From Chloracidobacterium sp. UBA3360 (GTDB taxonomy: Bacteria; Acidobacteriota; Blastocatellia; Pyrinomonadales; Pyrinomonadaceae), in the NCBI GenBank assembly GCA_002360555.1, contig DEQS01000020.1, forward strand, positions 1-46,833: a stretch of 46,833 nt of DNA. Direction: 5' to 3'. The notes under the pieces are model-generated. The model ran no database searches and had not been told where the DNA came from. It saw only the letters and a program-made list of their open reading frames with translations. A program made the translations under genes and the position numbers. Positions 15,001-20,100 of the stretch are shown piece after piece. Within the stretch, counting starts at the first letter, position 1. Each line of letters begins with the position of its first letter.

Positions 15001-16737
15001 CGTCATGTTGCGGACCGTGTTGCCAGTAATTGTATTGATGCCCGCGGTCGAAGTAATTCCGACTAATATATTGTTCGTGCTAGTGGCAGACGACGGAAGG
15101 TAATTATTAAGAACGTTAGCGATAGTATTTCCCGTAATGCTAACGGCAACGGTCGAGATTGTATTGTTGATCCCGCGAAAGATCTGATTGGTCGTACTGG
15201 TTGCACCGGTATTGATATTAATGCTGTTTGCCGTAGTTGTACTACCGATCGTGTTACCGCTAATCGTCATTGCTCCCGACGAAGCAGTCGTTGTCGCAAT
15301 TCCCTGAAAACCCTGTGAGATCGTACTGGCCCCAAAACTTATAGAGCCGATATTGTTGTTCGATATACTTGTAGTCGTCGGCGACGCATCGCTAAAAATT
15401 CCCGACGATATCGAGCCCGAATTGGTCAGAACCGAAATATTGATCGACCCGTTGCCGGTCGCCGCTCCAATGGTGTTTCCAGAAACTGTACCAATATTTG
15501 CGTTACCTGCCCCGAGATAGATGCCGGACCAAGGTCCACCGACCGTTGTTGCTGAACTATTCGATGTAAACGCGAAGTTGGCTATAGTGTTACCTTGCAC
15601 ACTAGAGGCCGTCGTTGAACCGACATTAAGGCTAATCCCCCTAAATCTATTGGCTATAGAGCCCGCAATAGTCCACGCGGTTCCTCCAGCGGTCACCGTA
15701 CTTCCGCCGATGAAATTATTGCTGATTGCAAAATTATTACCCGACGTATTACTAATCTGAATGCCTGTATCGACCGCCGCAGTGGTCATTGTTCGCGTTG
15801 CGGTTTGATAAAAACTATTCCCGCTGATCGTCCAATCCGTGTTCCCGGAGGAAACATATATACCTGAATCAGCAACGGCGGCACCGAAAAAATCAAAGAT
15901 CTTATTGCCTGAAATCTGAATACCGCTATTATTAAGGGCTGTAGAGGAGGTAGTACCCAAACCGTAAATACCCGTCGTAGGCAGATTCGCTCCCGCAGGC
16001 CCAATGCTATTATTCGAGATCGTGTTGTTGTCGTTACCGGTTCCGGCGACACCGTCCGTACTAAAATGGATCACACCGCCCGCAACGGCGGTTCCCCCGG
16101 TAAAAGAACCCTGAATGTTGCTGTTGGTGATCGTGTTGCCCGAAGCACCTTCCACAAATAATATCGTCGCGGTATTCGCGGTGGCTGACACTGTAGTATT
16201 CGAAATAGTAAGCGTGTCTCCGCCCGAATTGATACCGTTTATGGTCACGTTATCGGCACCGTTGAGATAGACCAATGGACTACCGCCCGAAGGAGAACCG
16301 GTGATCGTCCGCGCAACGCCGCCGACGGGCCGGATCAAAATAAAACTGTACGACGCCGAGCCTGCTCCGCTGGCGTTGAGGGTTGCCGTCCCCGGCTCTG
16401 AAGTATTACCGCAAACTTCGATCGAGATAGCCCCGGTGTGTGCTCCGCCGTTGATCGCAGTAAAAGCCGCACCAAGCGATGCGTAACCTGTTGGCCCAAA
16501 CCCTGATAGAGACGCTTCGACCTCGATCGGACTCGCAGTGTCGCAAAAGCCTATCGTCATCGGTTCGGGCGCACCGATGCGTTCTGGCACCGTTTCGGTG
16601 CCGCCGAAGAATGTTGTTATGGTGTCGAAGATACTAAAGCCGGGGATGCCGATGGCGGCGGTGGCCGTGACGGCTGTGAGGGCGATCAGGACGGTGGAAA
16701 TGACGGCAATGCGGGTGAGGTTACGGTTCTTGAACAT
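1..16737 (-). CDS. giant secreted multidomain surface protein, N-terminal 5579 codons (C-terminus outside window)
   Basis: One minus-strand frame stays open from the ATG at 16737 to the first base of the window. The start has a GGAGAA ribosome site at 16746-16751, 8 nt away. Residues 1-28 form a signal peptide (MFKNRNLTRIAVIST..., hydrophobic core, A-x-A-like end). Approximate domains in order: beta-helix 150-823, ending in a DVGADE motif; CARDB-like 871-986; second beta-helix 990-1535, ending YEIGADE; Ig-like 1551-1641; IPT/TIG 1646-1728; SbsA-like Ig 1732-1833; IPT/TIG 1835-1923; beta-rich linkers; Ig-like 2495-2585; seven FG-GAP repeats 2692-3031; DUF11 3033-3156; Calx-beta; LamG 3301-3525; Calx-beta; filamentous-haemagglutinin/autotransporter-like Gly-Thr-Asn-rich region about 3646-4810; Calx-beta; LamG; three Calx-beta; start of a third LamG. 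Such families serve as adhesins or matrix proteins. The ligand is unknown. The C-terminus, and so any shared sorting module, cannot be seen. Confidence 0.9.
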   Translation of the reverse strand, partial: MFKNRNLTRIAVISTVLIALTAVTATAAIGIPGFSIFDTITTFFGGTETVPERIGAPEPMTIGFCDTASPIEVEASLSGFGPTGYASLGAAFTAINGGAHTGAISIEVCGNTSEPGTATLNASGAGSASYSFILIRPVGGVARTITGSPSGGSPLVYLNGADNVTINGINSGGDTLTISNTTVSATANTATILFVEGASGNTITNSNIQGSFTGGTAVAGGVIHFSTDGVAGTGNDNNTISNNSIGPAGANLPTTGIYGLGTTSSTALNNSGIQISGNKIFDFFGAAVADSGIYVSSGNTDWTISGNSFYQTATRTMTTAAVDTGIQISNTSGNNFAISNNFIGGSTVTAGGTAWTIAGSIANRFRGISLNVGSTTASSVQGNTIANFAFTSNSSATTVGGPWSGIYLGAGNANIGTVSGNTIGAATGNGSINISVLTNSGSISSGIFSDASPTTTSISNNNIGSISFGASTISQGFQGIATTTASSGAMTISGNTIGSTTTANSININTGATSTTNQIFRGINNTISTVAVSITGNTIANVLNNYLPSSATSTNNILVGITSTAGINTITGNTVRNMTTSANHTGTGSAAPVIGILQTGSTAGQTVGQNTIHSLSEAHATAAVNVYGFYLANSSNSGTNIIERNFIHSLSAVSSGAGIVRGIYTFNGGALYRNNMIRLGIDSAGASLTSASITIDGILSDTVSSASNNWYYNSIYVGGSGVATGSASTAGFRRTTSDATDFRNNIVVNSRFNGTGTGKHYGMALISGATTFTADKNLYYVNGSGPFGVVTSTDAALFSNWKTNTSQDTNSVFNDPLFLASTGTSATVDLHIAAGSPARDIAGIPAVSTDIDGQTRPGVNATYDVGADEADGITPAANDIAATAFIDPTSGATKLTAGFAPQASFTNNGTAAQTNVPVRYRICADAGCTSVLYNQTATIASLASGATATVTFPSTGAIIAGTHTTKAKAELVGDTVSGNDEIGGTVVVKAPLAGDYTVGSGGNYSTLTAAVAELNSVGVSAAVRFLLTDATYSGSETFPITIGVFPGASAANTVTIRPNTGVTSTISGANTIFKLNGADYVIIDGSNSGGTDRSLTISNTAATGGPLFVASLGTGQGATNDTIKNCIIKSGNIGTTSNFTYGIFVGDTTGAAAGADNDNLTITNNQILQARTGIQMVGVAATGLNDNASITNNLIGDNTLANSIGRVGILLQVLNNSTISGNTVKNVFLTSDTSSTVGLSIDTLTNSTVSQNTVTGLQTNATSSSVPPIGISIGTTSTGNTISQNTIDGVTGGLAGTGSGDVYGFFIGSLTSSTVSRNNVTNITYNGTGGYGGRGIYISTSSTTSSLTFANNTISNIKGDGWNSFTSDSIAGVMVAGTTGGVNFYNNSVNLGSGSFAGNSSGTLSAAMYVGSSVTALDLRNNIFATNLVNSNAASAKTYAIYSAAANTAFANINYNDYYTSGAQGVLGFLTSDRTNLAGVVSGFGGNANSKNVDPSFISSTDLHLLSGSGVRNFGFALGSPYNIDYDGDARPLESAYEIGADEYVDGIEPTTTIDTGAPGTPTNPTTSTSATFTFSGTDNLVNPDAPQAVASFECALDTVTFTACTSPQSYGPGLSIGSHNFKVRTVDAAGNRDASPAEFAWSIVAPAPTITSLNPASGWTDTTVIIVGTNFTGATAVSFGGTPATFFTVPNDGFISATAPAHAAGVVDVTVTGPGGTSANTSADDFTYITPDAAPEVNFTNPANGATGVSITQPVGVGFSENVSLAANAITLECPSGNVILQYPSSPMASVAGVTFYPTMPATTTCTVTVDASKVNDVDANDPPDFMAANYAFSFTTATPPTVTALNPPSGSTVGGNIVTIDGTNFTGVTDVTFDGVTAAFTFVSATKMSATAPAHAAGAVDVRVTTPGGTSATNANAVYTYVAPGDHFRSRVSGDWGTPGTWESSPDGNAPWTPATSSPDSSSLSISIQSGHTVTVTAAANGDQMTCAGTLIVNDGVTFTLNNDIGTDFGLTGTLNAIGTGVISGAGQFVMSSGSSLGIGSPAGITAAGATGSIQTAGRTFDSGANYSYIGSVAQVTGSGLPGANSLTINNSSGVTLSGPTGVSTLALTNGKVTTTAGNILSVGNPAVGAISGGSSTSYVNGPLLRVIPSNLGAGSVYVFPVGKGGYNPLEMVDTITGLSDVFVIVEEFDATANPIAGLGLSTVNTDRYWKTELLFGSQNFTSTKIRLTNSSPLTVDSRVAKGSAPSTVFNSVGGAFAGSTVLSDPVTSTGYFAIGTATPTVTTTGSLTGFGPVTVGNTSPAQSYSVSGFFLTGNLTVTAPTGFEVSQSQFSGFTNTFDLVPASGVVNSTTVWVRFAPASAITYSDNVTNASTGATTQNVAVTGTGVAPTTVLSLTRAHPNPTNLNDVMWTIEFAAPVSGVATGNFALVNGGLTTPSITSVNPQGTAPNTKWNISVNTGSGSGTLGLNFVNATGLTPGVSTTLPVTGDEYIIDKSAPETTIESGPPLTTTSTDATFVFGANDNMLAEAQLAILHSFVCELDGVVIDLGCTSAKSYTGLSIGSHTFKVRATDRAGNTDPSDATYTWLIVPPPTLGNYDDKTVAFAGNTTVTPSAPPANATNLVVSASTGYAGAFAGGLTINQTTGVVTVTDAHPAGTYTVTVNAFGPGSVATDTFVLTVSPGATCGQSSFDPAVNYTAGTNPNKVVTNDVNLDGKPDMVVANGVSNNVSVRLGNGSGGFGAVANFAVGDHPNSIAVADLNLDGNPDIATANDLSTNLSILLGNGSGGFSAATSVSTGNNPFGVVTADFNFDGKPDLAAANSTDGNVSVFLGDGAGGFGAATNFGVGTNPIEVAVGDFNNDGKADLVTANNGSNNVSVLIGNGLGGFAAAANFSVGTLPQSLAVGDLNHDGKLDIVVTTTAALGASVLIGDGTGSFAAATSTDVGTNPTGVAISDVNLDGHPDLVVTNFAVPAPNVSVTLGDGTGVYATPAAFGAGDNTRSVAAGDFNLDGKPDLAVANSGSANVSVLLNVCVAPVVDLTILKSDGGATVAAGGTVAYTLNYANNGTTPATGVVLTETVPAHSSFNAGVSTAGWVCTPNNNAGSTCTLAVGSLAFGGSGSAVFAVDVETPILGGATQIDNTASIADDGTHGADVNLTNNTSSDSTPLNIPISFAIGDVTANEGDAGSTLFTFTITKTGLNGQPTTITLQTCDVSATAPGDYTSLGSCIVAVRPSGAESTLVGGDTVTFAPTDTSKEVTVLVVGDTVVEPDETFTLKMVTSTNGTFTDDEGLGTIVNDDSVCAPPPPNMTAWYDGSGAAPTANDIGGSNNGTLQSGAVFAPGKVGQAFALNGGASVVDVPRSASLESGFVSVDAWVRPDSVGTTYNIVTKNNTSAIRPNYGLELRADGRFNFYASSANGNFRARQSNTLAVAGTWYHVAGTWDGTEARLYINGVDEAGPADAGGLTGPIDHTNGANLTIGAHGFGSPLPAIDGVVDEVEIFSRALDPGEIAAIANAGSAGKCHTSTVRFAQATDSVTEDGAVTFTAIRDGANDSAVTVNYLFNNGGTDTATGGAACGGAVDYVNGNDQFSFGVGVSSIPFAVDTCPDAAIEGNETFSLTLANPSSGLSIVAPATETVTIVDDDFAPTQDTDVTLSGSALTIEDVNGANTNDDLRLSCNGANLRINDPTHLLYAGAGTQIDPNTVEVSIASITSIVVNSLAGDDALTINLSGCDIVPSGGITYNGGDPTSGTGDRLNIVGGNQGQVTYHYNNASDGNVQMQNFGTVNYTGLEPISNTGTASDVIFELPTGANAATLGDDGTGGNGMSRLSGATFEDTDFANPTSSVTIKRGDAADTLAVNALPDLNSSINIGTSVDTFSTIAFNGAVTLASGNSLAGFAAGTISFPNGTSDIATSGAGTIALTTATNVSMLSGSSLTTVDGALTINANQQVTPTAGNFNGINIDAATVQSTGSGVVTVNGKGGTVGGGQHGVLVISGGLIRGGNAAGITTNVNGTGGAATGVSNIGVIVIDGGASITSNGGNVSVIGTGGSGAGGDHHGVRVFNAVSAASISAGSSGTVTVSGTGGSAAAGGCFGVDVRTAGAAITSNGGAVTINGQGGACAQNVGVVVTGASIQSGTNGPVSVTGTGGTSAGTNNDGLNMNGGNISATGTGTVTIDGTATFGTSSEGIDLSGGSPSITTALNSAITMIGDSMNLGAGSINSGTGPVTIRQKTAIVAINLGTSGDPLGGPLNLLDAEIDRVTAGTLFVGNSNSGTITTSAAITHPNNLTLTTGRGITFTSPVTMAVDKTLTGNAEGTATGAISVNAALGSTGTGGVALTTARNIAITQGISTVNGPITLNANQTNTGTGAFFGVNIDGAAAIVQASGSGVVTINGRGGNSGNSIGIGMANSSVVKGGSTFGVTTTSLTGTGGSGNNTHGLQIGAGASISSFGGNISVIGTAGAGDSAGQNIGFILYPTGTISSTVNGSVTVAGTGGTGGNLNEGIRIDGSLSKISAAGSGNVTVTATAGANSSNGLDLSRSGSIGTASGTIQITGTHGSTGGTGIWLNPGSSGNPIISSTNATITLIADRMDFAAGSVSANAGIVNIRQKTNNQQINLGGADSAVQLGLIDVELDRVTAGTMNIGDAFTGAVSVSNAITQTKLTNIFSTSTTVLTGGDLGIFGTVNSTLAANSGGTIRPGASPGVINSGDLNLASGSTYPVEIGGTIPGNGAGRHDQLNVTGTVALGGNLTLAQSGGFNPANGNTFVIINNDLGDLVSGTFNGLPEGATIPNFIGTGRDAKISYVGGDGNDVVLTAQAAPGTLQFASATYSGVENGGSIALSVTRTGGTEGAVSADYTLAGGSATGGAVCGGAVDYINTGGTVSFTAGSSTPQTINVQICPDATLEPDELFTVTLSNGNIGTPAAANVTILNDDCTPMPANMLSWYSGDGNANDIVGTNTGTWTGTAKYATGKVAQAFDFDGTNRVSASGSGSLNITGAQMTMDGWVYPRSGANAYYFGRTAPSDHPYVLMTISGNLVVIISTATDNQQFDTGFTMPVNAWTHIAMTYDAGGVGDKLRVYANGTQVFSAPTTGGNLRSSTLPLTIGGRTAGDNPFNGLIDEVEVFDRALDATAIAALASASGGGKCHTSTVQFSTNAYSVTEGNVNAPITVTRVGAHDTAATFNFATSGGTATAGAAADYDDVNLTGVTFAVGEVSKVVNIPIHDDNIYEVAETVNIAVSNIATAPATTPGTPLSAVLTINPDGDTPPVLNVADATFAGDSLVAGTCSNAFEISLVGATQVFPVTVHYQTSNDTATAGQDYTATSGTLTFNNSMPQCIPVTILEDPVNEPTEQFFIDLDTPTNATIGDGHGIGTIPSGDPLSFTIGDVTQVETNSGTTNFVFYVAKVGTTSQPSQVTISTVNGSAVGGASCGAGVDFVSQSGSVLNFLATDASLPFTVTVCGDTDFEGDEAFTLSATATVGASATTVAGTKTGTILNDDCTPPPAGMASWFDGSGTAPNAVDIVGPNNGTLQGGAAFGTGKVGQGFVLNGTSAYVSVPDNTANSPTNAITVDAWIKPDAVK
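7644..8664 (-). repeat. seven FG-GAP/VCBS-type repeats within the giant protein
   Basis: Seven consecutive units of about 48 residues follow the pattern N-P-x(4)-A-x-D-x-N-x-D-G-x-x-D-(L/I)-x-x-x-N ... NVSV-x-LG-(N/D)-G-x-GGF. Each carries a calcium-loop-like Asp/Asn series (for example DVNLDGKPD and DFNNDGKAD). The number matches the seven blades of integrin-alpha-like beta-propellers, so a complete propeller is the likely fold. The assignment rests on motif recognition in the translated frame. Confidence 0.85.
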
Positions 16738-16770
16738 AAAGAGAGTTCTCCGACTGGTACTTTTTTGCTC

Positions 16771-16828
16771 CGTTTAAAACACAAAAAAGCCCCGTGCCAA
16801 AGGCACACGGCGGGAGTGCTTTTAAACG
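16771..16828 (-). terminator. terminator-like hairpin in the leader of the giant gene
   Basis: For minus-strand RNA, an outer 9-bp perfect inverted repeat (CGTTTAAAA at 16771-16779 against TTTTAAACG at 16820-16828) encloses an inner stem (16792-16798 with 16802-16810, two-base bulge, AAA loop in plus-strand terms). Six U residues follow the inner stem (16783-16788). It lies between the promoter at 16858-16885 and the start codon at 16737. It could be an attenuator, the end of a short RNA, or the delayed terminator of the upstream gene. Confidence 0.65.
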
Positions 16829-16857
16829 AATTGGACTAATTTAAGCTTAATGTGTGA

Positions 16858-16885
16858 ATTATAAGCCGATTTGGTCAGTTGTCAA
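16858..16885 (-). promoter_or_regulatory. consensus sigma70 promoter of the giant gene
   Basis: On the minus strand, TTGACA (16885-16880) is followed by a 16-nt spacer and TATAAT (16863-16858). Both hexamers match the bacterial consensus exactly. Transcription would start near 16851, giving a leader of about 114 nt. The first transcribed bases include the AAGCTTAAATTAG motif that also occurs upstream of the gene starting at 21259. Confidence 0.8.
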
Positions 16886-16950
16886 GGCATTTTTGTCCAA
16901 TTTTGAACCATTTATCCGGGTCAGCGTACCCGGCCAAAAGCCGGTTTAGC

Positions 16951-16977
16951 CACGAATTACACGAATGACACGAATTC
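16951..16977. repeat. three tandem copies of a CACGAATTA-type 9-mer
   Basis: The units are CACGAATTA, CACGAATGA and CACGAATTC, head to tail in the intergenic region. Function unknown. They are probably a low-complexity word repeat. Confidence 0.75.
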
Positions 16978-17060
16978 CGGCCTGGCAAAACGCGGCCGGT
17001 GTTGAGGTAACCACACAACCGAGAAAAGCGACAAAAGACCAGAGACAGGAAATAACTCCC

Positions 17061-17095
17061 GTCTCTCGTCTCTCGTCTCTCGTCTCTCGTCTCCC
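17061..17095. repeat. five tandem copies of heptamer GTCTCTC
   Basis: Four perfect copies and one GTCTCCC copy lie head to tail, starting 9 bp below the stop codon of the gene that ends at 17105. The 7-bp period would change spacing but not coding if copy number varied. No gene overlaps it. Confidence 0.85.
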
Positions 17096-17104
17096 GTCTT
17101 CTGC

Positions 17105-20100
17105 CTACTGCTCGCGGCCAGTGCCCGCAGATCCAATGAAATCAGCGTCCGTGACGTTGTCGTTGAGCGTGATCACCTGTGTCGGTTGGGCAAAGGCGAA
17201 ACGCCGTGAGCGGACGGTGACGATGTAGGTGTTGCCGGGTGTGAGGCCTGTGACAATGTATCTGCCGAGGTTGCCGGTCGGGACGTTGTGTACGTCCCCG
17301 CCTGTTCCGGTCACGGTGACGAAGGCCCCGCGGATACCGCGTCCCGTATTGGTCAAGACACGCCCCGCGATGGATAGTTCGGCGGCGGTCGGCGCCGTCG
17401 TTACGATCGCGAATGGGGATAGTGACGTTAGGCCAACGGCACAGAGGGACGGATACGCTGACGATGCATAGGTGCGGTCAACCCAGCCTCCATTTTCGAG
17501 GTGCAAGATGTGCAATGTTGCGAACTCGTTTGAGGTAAATGAAGGCAGGTTAAAGCACACCGTCAGCGTACCCGTATATTGTGCGCTCGTGGCGAGGTCG
17601 TATGTCAGCCCCGCTGTTCGCAGCGGCAGCCGCGGCAACCCCGCCGGATCGAGCGGTATCTCGTTCGTCACGCCGCTTGCGGTCACGGTTGGAAATAAGA
17701 TAGTCGCGTCGCCTGCGAAGGCATACGTTCCGACATCGTTCGCCGTCCTCGGCTTGCGGCCTTTGACCATCGGTGCCGGAGCGGATGTCGGCGCTTGTTT
17801 TAGCTTACCCGCGAGGCCGGCGTTAACGATCGACTGGATCTCGGCCTGCGTTATTGCCCGGTTGTAGATCGTCGATTCGTCCAAATATCCGTTCAAAGCA
17901 CCGTAAAAGCTCGGGCCCTTCATCGAGCCAAGCGTGAGCGTTTGGGCCGTGACATTAAGCGGCGTCGGTGATTTGGTCCAAGCCTGTACGAGTGCGCCGT
18001 CAATATATAGCTTGACATTATTTGCCGGCCCGTAAGTGCCGTCCCACGTCAAAGCAACGTGATACCAGCGGCGCGGAACGATGAATCCGGGCGCCGTTGT
18101 CCAATTATCAGCCGGATATGAACCGTAAAGTGCGACATTTATCGCTCCGTCCGGATTTACCTGCATACCATACGACGTCACTGATTGTGAGCCGTTCGGA
18201 TCGGATTTAGAGAACATCGAGCCAAAGCCCGCTGTCTTTTGATAGATCCAGGTTTCGAGTGTCAATCCGGCCGTCAGGTCCAATACGGACGCAGCCGGGA
18301 TCTCGACGTAATCGTTAACTCCGTCAAAGCTAAACGCCTGGCCGACCTTGCCGACGGCAAAGCCCGCACCGTTTACAAGCGCGGCGTGATTGGCGTTACC
18401 GGAAATATCACTCACAAATCCGTCACCGCCCCACCAGCCGACAACTCCCGTGGGCGGTGCTGTCGCTGTCGGTGTGCATACGCCTGAACTGCCGGCGTTG
18501 ACTAAACGTGTGATCTCTTCGACCGTTAATGCCCGGTTATAAATACCAACTTCGTCGATGTTTCCTTTGAATGGCCTGTTGATATCCTTTTGTTGGCCGA
18601 TCGCAAACCAAGCCCCGTTGTACGTGATCGCTCCACTCCAGGGAGCGCTCGTCAACGGCTGGCTCACGCCATTGAAATAGATCTTTGCGTCTTGACCAGC
18701 TTTTCTCGTCGCCGCAATATGGACCCATTGATTAAGCGGAACCTGCGTTTGAGTATTGGAAACGTGCCAAGCTCCATCACCGATCTGGAAGTGAATATGT
18801 CCCGCCGGCGCAGTCTGGCCATCAGGGTTCGTTCGCCCGTCTATAAATACTGACGCCCCCGACCCCGTAATGTCATATTGGCTGCCGGCTATCATACCCA
18901 AGCCAAACATTGGGTCTCCCGACGGATATTCGGTCAGATAGATCCAGGCATCGATAGAAATTTCGTTCTGTATTTGCAACGAAGGCGGAATAGGATCTGC
19001 GATCAAAACATGATCGTTTGTGCCGTCAAAACTAAATCCTTGGCCGACGCGGCCCGGGCTGTATGCCGCTCCGTTCATTAGCGTGCCGTTGTTTACACCG
19101 CGGCCGTCGAGTGTGTTGCCGTCACCGGCCCACCAAGACGTCAGGCCGACCGGTGCCGGTGAGCATGAATCGCATCTGCCGCTACTGCCCGCCTGAAAGA
19201 TGGCCCTAAACTCCGTCTGGGTTACCACGCGGCCAAAGATCTCTACCTCGTCCATCAAGCCGTCGAGCGGAGCTCCGCCCGTCCAATCGGGATTTTCCCA
19301 CGGTAATCTGCCGATCCAGAGCGGGCCGGTGCCTGAATATCCGCTGCCTGTGTTTGACCCGGCCAATTGGCCGTCCTTGTAGATCCGTTTCTCTCCGGTC
19401 GTGACATCGTATGAACCCGCCCAGTGATGCCAATTGCCGTCAGGAACGTCCGCAACGTTCAATGTGCTGTTAAAAAAGTCAAAGGTAAACTCGTTACTAC
19501 CGCCCCGCCAACCTATGTGCAGTCCCTGGCCGATATTGGCGGTTCCCTGTCCGATAATCACATCCGGTGTACCGCTCGAACTACGCTTTACCCACGCATC
19601 CCATGAAAAAGATCGGCTTGCAAGATCGATGTTACCCGCGTTGACAAGATCGTCAATACCGTCAAATTTGAACGCGTTTCCCACCTTTCCCGTCGCAAAT
19701 GTGGCACCGTTCACAAGCGTGCCGTTATAGTTGCCAAGATCGTCAAGTGCATTGTTTTCAGCCTTATACCAGGCTGACAAACCGCTTAGAGTCGCTGTGC
19801 AGGACCGGCAAACACCCAAGCTGCCGGCATTGACGATCGCCTGTATTTCAGCTTGTGAGAGCTCGCGGTCAAATAGCATAGGCTCATCGATAAGGCCGTT
19901 CCACTCACCCGTGATGTTGGAGTGCGATCCGTACCGGCCGATCGTGAAATCGCTGCCGCCAAAAGTATTTAGGCTTTTCGCCTCCGAATTTTCCAATTGG
20001 CCATTCATGTAAAGGCGCACCGTCGTGCCGTCGTAAGTAACCGCACCGTGATACCAGGTGTTTGGCTGCAAGGCCGTAGGGCAGGAAAGATCATTACCTT

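Larger units (their letters stand above)
16738..17104. other. intergenic region between two surface-protein genes
   Basis: No gene is seen in this 367-bp gap. It holds, from low to high coordinate: the ribosome site of the giant gene (16746-16751), a long hairpin with a U tract for minus-strand RNA (16771-16828), a consensus sigma70 promoter (16858-16885), a CCGGC/GCCGG inverted repeat (16930-16944, no U tract), three copies of a CACGAATTA-type 9-mer (16951-16977) and five copies of GTCTCTC (17061-17095). No convincing terminator lies directly after the gene that ends at 17105. Confidence 0.8.

Noticed and set aside
16771..16828. Known riboswitch in the giant-gene leader.
   Set aside because: The hairpin has terminator features but no conserved aptamer core that I recognise, so only attenuation or short-RNA options are offered.
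16951..17095. CRISPR array.
   Set aside because: The repeats are 7-9 bp head to tail, with no spacers and no cas genes.
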